From positions 6,310,501 through 6,374,500 of the forward strand of contig JAZGTN010000037.1 in the NCBI GenBank assembly GCA_037783415.1: a DNA stretch of 64,000 nt. The letters are read 5' to 3'. This DNA comes from Leptasterias polaris (lineage: Eukaryota; Echinodermata; Asteroidea; Forcipulatida; Asteriidae). The notes beneath the pieces are model-generated. The model did not search any database and was not told the DNA's origin. It worked only from the letters and a program-made list of their open reading frames with translations. Numbering within the stretch: position 1 is the first letter of the stretch; each line of letters begins with the position of its first letter. A program made the position numbers and the translations under genes. Below, piece after piece: positions 1-12,000 of the stretch.

Positions 1-107
1 AAAAAAGCTCTTCTTAGTTTACTAACAATTTGGATTCTTTGTGTTAACCTTCATTGTATGACATGAAAGTGATTGGTACAAACTAGTAACTGTTTCCCTT
101 TCACATG

Positions 108-822
108 TAGACTTGACTCAAGTCCCAATCCCGTGCAAGGCCCTTCCTTGCCTCATCGTCAGAAAACTATTATTTTGCGCTCTGCATTCCCCAACCTGTT
201 CCGCGTGCGGGACAGGGACTTGACGAACCCGCAGTTGCCTGATATGTAAATTTATTCACTTACGAATATGCAAAGTTATGGCGCATTACTTGTTGTCCAA
301 TCAAACGCGTTCAAAAAGAAGACTCGTTGATTTTTTTATTTGCGGGGGTGGTAAAGTACTTTGTCGAGGATCGAAATGCATGAATATATATAAAAACTAC
401 AAATTTATTTGAATTCAAGTTAATATTACGTATACATTGGGATTGGTATTGTTTGCAAATGCATACTTTGAATTGTTGACAAATGCAATTTAGCGACTTA
501 AAACACCCACCCCCTCTTCCGCCCGGCAGCCATTCTGGAGATGCTTACGTCCATAGATACATGATACAAACGTCACAGAGCAAGATGAATACTAAGTGAA
601 AGGGGCGGCACTTCCACGCTCCCATTGGATTTGTACATCTCCCCATTTGGGGAGATTTTTCTATTCAAATGCGTGGAGTAGGAAACGACCCCGTCAAGTC
701 CCTTGATCGCCACCGCATAAATAACTACATTTTGTCGGTGAGGGCGCACTGGTATTCTGTGGCTGCATGCTGGCGCGTTACGTTAGGAACCTCGCACGAG
801 AAAGGGACTTGAATAAAGTCTA
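108..822 (-). mobile_element. Non-autonomous DNA transposon copy 1 (9-bp target duplication)
   Basis: A 715-bp element flanked by identical 9-mers TTTCACATG at 99-107 and 823-831. The ends read TAGACTTGACTCAAGTCCC and, inverted, almost the same (GGGACTTGAATAAAGTCTA). The interior is nearly the reverse complement of 32680-33398. No open frame for a transposase is seen. GGGACTTGAC-like motifs recur inside both ends (near 211 and 691). A 9-bp duplication is typical of Mutator-like elements, but family membership is inference. Strand is set relative to copy 2. Confidence 0.9.
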
Positions 823-1132
823 TTTCACATGTGGCAAACATTCCTTTCCCTCCAAAGTCTGCTTCACTCCCCCCAGCAATCTACATGTAGTGTCTTGATG
901 ATAGGTTGAATAAGTTTTCAAACAGAAGTGCTGGCCAATTAGCATGAAATGAAATTTATCGAAACAGAAAATCAGTAAAAAGACTGTGCAAGTCTTGTGC
1001 ATATTATTTTAAAAACATAGGGACCCATTAAAGTGCGTAAGTTTGTTTCCTTACGCATTAAAGCAAGGGATGTGGTGGGACCAAAGTGGTCTTAAAAAAT
1101 CTGTCTTTTGTCCTGACCTTTTATTTCTTTTA

Positions 1133-1275
1133 ATTTTGGGTTGAACAAAGAAAATTTGACTAGAGCGGGATTTGAACCAACGACCTCCGGTTTAACGTGC
1201 CGGCGCTCTACCAACTGCTAGCCCTATGTTGGCGGTCTCCCTATTTTGTCAATACCTTGTATTATTTGATATCTT
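1133..1275 (-). mobile_element. tRNA-Asn-like SINE copy
   Basis: On the minus strand: a conserved lead-in (gacaaaatagggagaccgcc), then a tRNA-like body with D-arm and B box (GGTTCAAATCCCGCTCTAGT), then a CAAATTTTC/AACCC tail. It is the same family as 37120-37390. The D-loop has lost part of the A box (ctagcagttgg), so it is not a working tRNA. Confidence 0.75.
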
Positions 1276-2879
1276 TTATTTCTTTTTGTACAACTTTTGT
1301 TTAAAGGTAGTGTCCAAAATAATGCTGATTTATTGGCAAAGTTACTAAGAGAGATACCATATAGGTCACTTGTGAAATTTTAAGCTGAATACAGGTGTCT
1401 ACTTGTTAAAGAAAACAGCAAAAAACTTTCTCTGTTTTTTCATTAAGAATGTCAAATCCACGTTTAGCAAGGTGGCACATTGAAGGGGTTATACAAAACT
1501 TTGGGGAATGGTAGGTGGCAGCGGATATACCAGGTTCCTCCATTGTTCTTAGAAATGTGCACAAGATTACTTAAATGTAGGGTCAAACTTTGGTAATGAC
1601 CCCAAAAAGAAAAGGTGTAATTTTTTATCCGAAAGCCTACTTGTTATAAAGATGGTAACTAATGGCAGTGAAGCATCCTGCAAAAGCATTTCGTCTGAAG
1701 TTCCCCTGTTGATTAGAAATCAAGAAAAGTATTTTGAAAAAATTGAATCTCCAAAGACAAGATTGCCTGGGGCAGGCGACTTTTGGGAACTTCATTGGTT
1801 TTGGTTTGAATGCTGCCCTCAGTGTGGCCAGAGATGTTGCGATTGGTACCCGCTGTCACCTCGCTAAACAAGGAAGAATGGATTTGATGTTCTTGATGAA
1901 AATACCGTGACAGTTTTTGGCTGTTTTCTCAACAAGTAGATACTCAAGAGTTTCAAAGTCTTCCATTGTTACAGATTCCTTGTAGCATAGTTGCATTTTC
2001 CAACCTGTCATTTTCTGGACAGTGACAAGTCATTTTTTCAAAAGTCAAATATTTGTGGCAAATTTTCAAAGATTTTGTTTTAAATGGGGTTGTTCACCAA
2101 TAAGTGTACAAGGCCTTTAAAACCCAGTTTCACCTATTTAAGTTTGAAATTGTTTATATAAGTCAGACCATTGTGTGTTTATAAAGTGGTATCTGAATCA
2201 TACTAAACTGCAATCAGTTTTCTTTTCCAATGTATATGTGTACGTTTCCATTAAATGAAACCACAGCAATACATTCTGTTTCTGTTTATGGTTGTTTCAT
2301 TTCAGGTTTTTATTTCAAAAACTGTCATTGCTGTATTTATCGTGGCACTAACACAAGTAATCTCTACTGCCTCTTATATCATAATTTGTTTAAAATGATG
2401 TTAGCACCAGTTAAATTGTCAAGGTTATTGGCTGTTTTATTGTAATTGGCTAATTCAATCACAAGGTTAGGAAAGGTTGTGTTATTATTGAATATAATAT
2501 TCATAAATGGATAATTACATTTTTCACAACCTAGTGACCCTGTTCCAGCTGCTTTCACATATTTTTTTTGTAGATTTCCTTGTTAAAAATTAACAAGCTA
2601 CTACACTTGACATCATACGTCTCATGCAATGAACACTTGACATCTTTGCATGTATAGGGACTAGCTTTTGAAAACGAAACAAAAACAGGTTCCGAAATTA
2701 CTGTAACGATGCCAGAGCACTTGCGTTCTATGCAGTTTAAAAGCAAGCACAAACTGCATAGAGGTTGTATAAAGAGGCTTTGCACTAATTGTTTGCTTTC
2801 ATCTGCAAGTGTTTTTGTGTTGCAATTTTATATGATATCCGCATGCACATTGTTTTGTTCTTCCTTTTTCTTCTGCTGC

Positions 2880-3045
2880 ATGGTGAATAAAGGCATTGAA
2901 GTGAAAACTGACGCTGAGCTGCCGCTACTAACAACTCCTTCTGTTGAATGCGATGAGGATAGTGTATGTAGTGTGTCGTATGACACACACGGTGACAATG
3001 ACAATGACAATGACAATGACAATGAAGAGCTCATTGTGAGACCAG
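2880..3045 (+). CDS. FGD: FGD exon 1 (putative start exon)
   Basis: Open frame from the ATG at 2880 to a good donor (CCAG|gtaggt) with one base left over, which fits the phase of exon 2. It encodes about 55 residues rich in Asp and Glu, including five Asp-Asn pairs from a GACAAT repeat (2994-3023). The frame stays open upstream to an ATG at 2709. Alternatively, a pyrimidine tract before 2880 could be part of an acceptor, so the true N-terminus is uncertain. FGD N-termini are poorly conserved and give no check. Confidence 0.6.
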
Positions 3046-6000
3046 GTAGGTACAAAGAATAATATACAACATATGAATTTCAAAAGAAAGCGTTTCCAAT
3101 CATTAAACATAAATAGGCATTTTTACAGACAAAAAATCTCTGTCTTGGACACGGGTCTCAAATTGATTAAGTTTGACCATGTAGCTATAAGTTTTGACCG
3201 CCTTTTTGCTCTTCAATATTCCAATCCGGTGTTGACCTATGTAGAGCGCTCAATCCATGTGTTAAACCAACCCTGCTTGGGAGGTGGGTTGGCAGTTTTT
3301 GACCTGTGTAGAGAACTATACACATGTAGCCAAACAAAAAAAGAAGACTTTGTGTCAATCAGTGTGAAAGGAGAGTGGATTTGAATGCTGTCAAATTTGT
3401 ATGAGGTCAACACGGATTTGAACCGTGTACGTACCTCTCAGCACGAATCAGAACTCGATAGTGTGAAAAGGCCTGTCTTTTTTATAAGTGAAATTATAAG
3501 AAATGAGATTTGCAAACTTTACCAATCAAAAGGAACGACTGTAGTTTGTGCCCAATTGCACCCGTGTACATGTGGGATAAAGCCTAGTGTACATGTACTC
3601 GCAGTACTTCCGATACCACAGATTTCTGGTTTGTTTTAAGAAATGTATATTTTACGATACGTTCACAGGAAACTCACAGGATTGTTTTCTCTGCATAGAC
3701 AACAAATCAACAGATACGTGGTTGTACATGCAAGATATTTTTTCCCCTGTGTTGTGGCATGTTTTTAAACTTCCTGTGGTCTTTTAACAATGTGTGACAA
3801 TTATCTATATAGGATTGGTTTTTTTTGAGGGGGGCTGGGTTATGAATGTGGTACGATGACCTTGTGTCAACATCCCATAGTACTTTCCACCTGTGTTCAT
3901 TTCCTTGATCCTGGCCTAATGCTTTTTGTGGTGGACATTTCCTATATACATGTAGTTATTGAATGGATATTTAGACATGTAGAACTATACTGACTGCTTC
4001 ATGGCATCATAACTGCAAATCCTGGCTACTAACTTGCATATGGTAAAGTCTCCTTTCAAGCCACTGGCTCATTCAAAGTCAATCCATCCCGAATGTCATC
4101 ACATCATACTGCAACTAACTCGCATATGGTAACGGTCTCCTTTCAAGCCACTGGCTCATTCAAAGTCATTCCACCCCGAATGTCATCATTTTCAGGGGCA
4201 GACATCAAGAACGGTTCACTAACAACTCTCGAGGGACCCGTCATCCCGCTGAGCCAGAACCCGTTGTTGCTGCAAGATGAGATACAGGTACTTGAAATCC
4301 AGCGGCGACGTTCCAGCTTGCACAACGATATACTCGCCACCGCCAGTATCAGCAATGCCCGTGGGTTGTTCCAGAGGGCACTGAAGTTCTCTGGTGAGCC
4401 TCAACAAACATGTAAGCAAAGAGCCTAAGACTTTAGAAGACTTGGACACGTCTAATTATAGTTCCCAAAATGTGCCCATCATTGGTAACTAAAAACTAAA
4501 AATTGCCTGATTTGTGTAAATTTTGTAAAAAACTGGTTAGTTTCAAATCTGAAAGTTTACAAGTACCATTATTCTTGAGTTATATTTCTGTATAAAATAC
4601 TGTCAAAGGCAAGAAAATGGCATTCTAAAACACCCTCCCCCAAAAATGAACTGTTGCATATTCTGTCACAATCGAAATAAGCTTACATGAACATCCCTGA
4701 ATTTTTATTTTTTAAATTTTGTTTAAAGGTAGTGTCATACTTTGGTAAATGACCCCCCTCCCCTCCCCTCCCCCTCTCTATCAAAGGCTAAAGGTTTGAT
4801 ATCAGACTTTGGTGGCAGGTATTTCTGGTGTTCAGATTTTGGTCTAGAATTGTCTGGTGAAAGCGCAACTGAATGACCCTTTAAGCAAAGTTCACTTAGT
4901 GCTAATTTCACTTCTCTTTTGTTCGTTGACAGTATGTTATCATATCAAGATCGATTATATGTTATTCCATTTTTCCATTTCCTTCTTTCAGCTTCATCTT
5001 CATGCAATTGTCATATTCATGTTTGCCATGTTGAATTACCTTTGTCATTATTCTTGCTGTCTTGTTTTCATAACGTACACAAAAAGGGGGAAAATACTAA
5101 AATAAATTGCAGCAGTTTAAAAATGCTCATGCATTATATTTTGTACACATTTATATTATATTTATGTGAATTTTTAATTTGTCTGGCAAGTATACCAATG
5201 CAACTTTACTATTAAGAGTAACAAATAAAACCCTGGCCAAAGGATAGAGTAGATATAACCAGCTAGAGCCTGGAGGAGTGCCTACAAGAAACAAAGTTTC
5301 TGTCATGGAAACTCGATCTCCCCTCCTCATAGTTGGCTGATTCAGAAATATGTAGATAAAATATAACTATAATTCATTGTTTGGTTTTACCCATACACCG
5401 ATGTGTGTAAAGCACTGTATACTCAGTACTTTCCAGAGTCCTGTGAAAAAAATCCACAGGCAAATCACTCGGGTGGATATCGAACCCACGACCATTGCCA
5501 TTCTAGAGCAGATGTCTAACTAGCCAGAGGCAGCTCGAAGCTTACATTTTAACAGCGGGTATGGAAACAATTTAATAGATGAATTTGACCTAGGAGCCCT
5601 TCTTTAAATATACAGTCTGAAACTTGGGCCAATATCAGCCTGGGAAACTGCTAAGGGTTAGGGGAGACTACACATTCAATGGCCATCACAACATAACGGA
5701 ACATAGCGATCATTTGCGTTGTGTGTTTTTTCATGTGCCAAAATACGCATAAAACTAACTTTTAAAACACAGAATTTCTGAGAAAATCCATAATATCTCG
5801 AGATCGCGAAAAGCAAATTTCATGGATCGTTCACTTTTAATAAGAAAAAAATATACTCTTTCAATTCATATAATTAATTTACTGTTTGTTAATAGGGAAC
5901 AAATTGCCCTTTTGATTTAAAAAAATTGACTCTCCTTCACGCGCCTATGGCAGAAGGTGAAAAAACATAGACATTCCCGTGCTCTCGCAGCATAACTTCC

Positions 6001-9000
6001 CATAACTCGCACATTGCGCAACGCATTCGCCTGGATCGAGCTGCCTCTTCAAGCTGAATAGTTTCTTTATCGATGCATGTAACATGAAAGATGATTGGTT
6101 AATTGGAATCAGTTGCCCTTTAACAGGACAGAAAATCATATCCAATGAAAAAGACTGTTTCATAGCATGTGTTATACGTTAGAGGTCAGATCAGAATACG
6201 CGGTGTGTGTGTGTGCACATACTGTGTGCACGCACACAGCGCATCATTATTTGAGCGCTTCTCATGCACTATGTTCCGTTATGCCTGCAAAGGCAGCTTT
6301 CGGAAAACATCGTTGTACATGCATGATGACATGTTAAACAGCTATCGCAAGAGGAAATCAATTCAGTGACCCCAAGATTGAAAATGTTTTGGCAAAGTCA
6401 TAATACTATGCAGCTAAAAAAACCACAACACCGCCCAACAACAGTCACCGTCACTTCTAGGCCAAGTTCTAAATTGTACTGTACCCACGCGACATTTCAA
6501 GGTATTATACAGGATACAGTAGATAGGTTGCAATATGACGTAAATCGGCCATCTTCAATACGGGCAATTTGGAACACACGGTCATGCGTTACGCGTGAGA
6601 ACGGCATGCAGCACGCGGACATTTCACAAAACTCATTGCATGATTGGTTAGTGAACGACGCGGCTGCGTTAATAATTTGAGCGCTTGACGCGCCTGCAAG
6701 CCAAAATGTGATTTGCCCGTAAAGATGGCGTCTACTCGGAACTATCTGTTGGTAAGGATAAAAAACATTGTTTAATTTTAGTCTGGAAGCTTACCTTCAG
6801 ACTTGAACCATTTTTTTCTGTGAAAAATAGAATTCCCTCTGAATGGAAGTCATAGTCAAGGAAACTGTATCTGAAAACCTAAAAAACGCACGGCTGATTT
6901 TAGTTTTTACAACCAAAATTAAGGACATTGTGTTTACATGCTGAACATTTTGCATGTTTTTTTTCCACTATTTTCTTTCGACTCACACAACGGATTAAGC
7001 CAAAATTGTCACAGGCTTATGTATCTAGTTGATCACACAGAACATGAACACAGTCTGACACTCTTTTGTCAGCTCTACCAATCCTGTAAACTGAAGTAGT
7101 CAGGATTGTAGTTATCAGATAAAACATACAATTAGTTTCAAATTGAAAGATCATTGTTTAGATTATAGCGTTTTGTTGTCACTAGAAATCCGATAAAAAT
7201 GTCATAGATTTTTTGTACTGTGTGTTTATTCTGAAAGCAGTGGATGGGAATTAATGTGGGCTTCTAAAAACAATGACTGGTAATTTAAAGGGGAGGTATA
7301 CCTTTAGTAATTACTCCCCAAATTAATGACCACAAAAACTTACTTGGTAAAGAGCACTGGAGAGCCGATGATATTATAAAACATTGTTAGAATCGACCCC
7401 CTTTGAAGTAATGTAGTTTTAGAGAAGGAGGTAACTTTTCACCCCAAAGTTTGAATCTAAGAAAGGCTTCAGGCATGAAGCCTTTCTTAGACATCTGAAA
7501 ACACACAATTCTATGCAACAAGCTTGTTTTTTTCTTTTTTATTATTTGCTTGGAACTTCGATGACCAATTGAGACCAAATTTTCACAGGTTTGCTATTTC
7601 ATGCATTTGTTGGATACTGGTCTTTGACAATTACCAAAAGTAAACCAGGCCTTTAAACAAAAACTCTTGATTATTTTTCAATACAAACGTTCTCCTCAAG
7701 AGAACTGTTTCTGTCTGGAAATATCATTTGTATAGCTCAAAATTACTGTTTTTTATTTCAATTGCCGTACAAATATCATTTGTATAGCTCAAAATTACTG
7801 TTTTGTATTTCAATTGCCGTACAAATATCATTTGTATAGCTCAAAATGACTTTTTTATTTCAATTGCCGTACAAATATCATTTGTATAGCTCAAAATTAC
7901 TGTTTTTTATTTCAATTGCCGTACAAATATCATTTGTATAGCTCAAAATGACTTTTTTATTTCAATTGCCGTACAAATATCATTTGTATAGCTCAAAATT
8001 ACTGTTTTTTATTTCAATTGCTGTACAAATATCATTTGTGTAGCTCAAAATTTGTAGGTTTTTTGTTTCAATTGTACAAATTCGTGCACAAAATCGCCCC
8101 AAAACTTTCACTGTTTCCACTGAAACATATAACCTATGAATTTGATAAAATTCCCAATGGTTGGCTGTGAAGTGTTTGCTGACAACTTAGGGAATGGGAT
8201 TTAACTTACTCTTTCAAATACCAATGACATACTTTCCCTTTAACAATGCTTCAAAGTCATGAGGCATAAGTGTCATCAGTAGACAAAAGTGTTGACCCCA
8301 AAGTGACCCCACCCTGACCCCCTCTCCTCCAGCATCACAAAACCACATCCTACTGTGGTTTGGATTCAATGTCTAGCACCTAAGCTTCATCCTCTATAGT
8401 GTTTCAATCCTTCGGATGAGGTCTTTATTACTAACAGATATCTGTCTTAAGACACCCCTTTGTCTCCTCTGGCCCTCCACTTGTGTGTTCCTTGATCACC
8501 CCTATATGAGGTCCCATAAACCGCTAACCAAATCTTGACACCCCCCCCCCCCCCCCTTCATAAACCCCCACTCCCCATCCATGCCCCCTCGCTGCATGCA
8601 CACATACTCTTATACCCAAGTTACATCAGTTATGCCATGAATTGTCAGTCTCCATCATGTCATTACTGTATCTGTTAGACAATGAGTAAGACCTTTAAAA
8701 TGACACTCATGGTCACATTCATCATTACCCCCCACCTTCCCTCTCTTTATAGTCCCCCTCCCATCCACAGTCTTTGAATCAAACCATTATATCTCCCCCT
8801 CCCATGAAATGCTTTAACCCCGCCCCTTGTCATGCTCAAATTCCACCCTGTTCAACATTAATTAGCTCATGTCACATTGTATCAACTAGACAACATTAAA
8901 ATGTGGTCCAATGACCCTGTTTACACCCAGGCCATAAACCCCCTCTCCCCCCTGTCTCTCACCCATCCACATTCAAGCTCTAATGCATACCCCCACCCCT

Positions 9001-12000
9001 TGTGCACACTCAAGTTTCACCCTTGAGGGAATAGTAATGAATAAGGTCTAGAGAGGGTATATCAATAGACAATAATGTTAAAGAGATAAGATAACCAGGC
9101 TGTCCCACTGGGGGGAAAAAACAGTCGCCTTGGGATTATATGACTGTGTGAGTAATCATCCTATGCACAGAGTTGATGTAAAGTGTACACACACAGATGT
9201 AGTTTAGCAGCTTGTGGGTTTAGTGTGTGATACCATAATGCACTGAACAGCACTGCTACTGTACCTAACTACATAGCAATGCGAAAGCCAGGCACGAAAC
9301 CAATAGTAACAACGTGTACACTAAGTGGCATACTCACAAACTCAGTTGACCAGAGTCAATCTCAAAGTGAACATCAGTGTCGAAGGCGGGGTCTTGTGGA
9401 TTTTTCTTGGATGTTGTTTTCCTTTGGATCTGGAATTATAACTTTACAATGCGTAGGATGGCTGGGACCAGGGGCAGACTACCGGCGTGTAAGTACACAA
9501 TCTTTTACAGAGGCCCCCCCTCCTTCCTTATTTCTAGTATAGAAGATTTTCTTATCAACTTTTGTGAATGAATAGTATTGCCGGGATTGTACGGGACTGT
9601 ATGTGTGTGCCTTCCCTTCACTTTTATTTATCTAAATTTGGCAAGGGAATGTTTCACCAGGGGGGATCGGCTGAGTCACCCGCTACCTTGTACAACTGTT
9701 GGATGGATAGTTTTGATTTATGTGAATGACAATTTTGGCATAACTCGATCTCCTCATTTGGGACTATATGACAGCTGGTTAAAGGCATCACCCACTGGAA
9801 AATAAAGTTTTATAGAGAGATCTGAAAATAGGCCAAATGTCTATTTATGGGCAGTGGAATTTCACTCAGGAATGAGCTCAGTAACATGCAAAGAAAATCC
9901 ATGATTACTGGTATGATTGCATTGTCAGGGTATTATTTGGATAGTGTTTTTTATGTTTATGAAATTCATAAACCAAAGTTTTTAATTGTAATTGTTTTTA
10001 AACAGCTACTTGAGCGAAATTATATAACGGGAATGCTGTTTAAACTTGTTTATAATGTGTTTGTTGATCATTTAATTGTAATTTTGATGTTTTTACACTT
10101 CTGATATTTTTTATATTATCGATCAACATCAAGGTTTAAAAAAACTAGCTACACTTCTGCCATTGATGGTGTGCGTCAAAATGACAATACTGAAACGTCA
10201 TTTTGTGGGTTGTTGCTTTGTTGTACCTCCTTGCTGCAACAAAGCGGCTATACAAAATGGAGCTCCCACAAACAGTGTAACATGGTGATGACATATCGAG
10301 GATTTTCGCAAGTCTTTTTGAAAAGCAACTGAGGAGGGTATTCAACAAAATATATATATATGTTTTTTCTCACAATTAAATCTGTTTAATCTCATGTGAA
10401 CTCAATTTACTGATTGATAGAAAACATTGTAAATGAATTTCAGCAAAGATCAATTGTTACCGGGATTTTGTTCCAAGCTGGTCTTCAAATTTGTTTGTGG
10501 ATAGGTGCTTGTCAGAACTTTGTAGAAATAACCTTGTTGGCAGACTAAGCCTTTTGGTAACGGAGGAATTTTTAAAATAATTTTCCTGCTCAGTGACACC
10601 GCCTCCTTATCTTTATAATGTATATATATATTTTTTTTTCCTTTCACTTATCGATTGTTTTTGATTTTGTTTTGTTTATTTGACTGGGTAATGTGTTGAA
10701 TTTTGTGGAGAGAAATAGCCTAAAGTATTAATAACGGTAATAATAATAAATTTGGTCATGGGTTTGGATGTTTGAAAAGGTTTTGTGGATGATTTTACTG
10801 TCGCGGTAAAGCTTGTGGTTTGGTCGAAATTATTTGAAACTATTAATGCGAGGGGTTGACACACAGAGACAAACAAACATAGTATGAAGGGAAGCATTTA
10901 AAACATTGTAATTTTAATTTGTTTTTATTAGACTGTTTAATTTCCTTCTCTGAGAGTTTATTATGGGTATTATTAGTTACTATTATTATTTGTTTCAATT
11001 AATATAGAAGAATAGAATAAAATTTAAATATAGGGGGTCTATCTACATTTGAAAAGAAGAAGAATTGAAAACTCAGAATGTCAAGCTCTTTTACTAGACC
11101 TATGGACAGGTTGAAATTCAAGCCCCGGTGGTCTTTCCTGAGTTGGATTATTATTATTTTATCATTATTTCAATTTTATTATTATACTACTATTTTATTT
11201 ATCTCCACGATAAATTACACACAAAAAAGAAACACTAAAACATAAAATAGACATGGAGAAGCAAGACTGAGGCGGAAAATGTAAAAGTTTTCTGTAACCA
11301 AAAGGTTCAATCTGCCAACAAAATTAATTCTAAAAATGTTCAGACAGGCATTATTCTTCACCATGCAAAGCTTCCAATCCTTGGTAGATCTTGGATGTTT
11401 AAAACAATGCATGAATTGTTCTCGTCCTGTAAATATTCTACCACAATTATGACGGGTAAACCTTATTGAGCTTCAGACCAAATTCTTCAAGAAATATTAT
11501 ATTAGTAAACAAATTATGGGCAAACATTAATAGAAAACCAGGCGAAATACTAAATGTCTGGGAGTGTCAAGGATGTATGGATGCACATGGCTTTAAAAAA
11601 AAACTGAAGTAAACCTTGATGATGACCAGAGGATGACAAGGGGGGGGGGTGTTGTGATGCCCCCCCCCCCCCCCCATATTCATTGAGAGAGCTAGTCATG
11701 ATAATGTTGGGCAAGGTCACACAAATGGTGACAAACTTTAGGTCTCATGTGATCATTCTTGTTGCTATTTAAAGTATGCTACAATCCTGGTGATAACTTG
11801 TTGGGGCACCCCCATCGTTTTTTAAATTATTTGAGTTTGGCACGGCAAAAGCGTGATGTTTAGCGCAGGTTTTAAGTGTCAAGATTGGAACTCGAACCCA
11901 CACTCTGCTGATCAGAAACACCAGAGCTTTGAGTCCAGTGCACTTGACTCACTCAGCCACAAATTCCCATGGATTCTTAGATCATTCATTTTTTTTGCCG

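Larger units (their letters stand above)
1..2879. other. Upstream region of FGD, no gene seen apart from repeats
   Basis: Besides the transposon (108-822) and SINE (1133-1275), 960-1100 matches 18410-18620 in reverse (a dispersed repeat with GGGACCAAAGTGGT). 1310-2000 carries blocks of the dispersed repeat also found near 7290, 19100, 22000 and 38060. 2000-2879 shows short weak open frames only. No clear promoter can be assigned. Confidence 0.5.

Noticed and set aside
7717..8088. CRISPR-like array
   Set aside because: The repeats are contiguous 50-52 bp units without unique spacers, within an animal intron.
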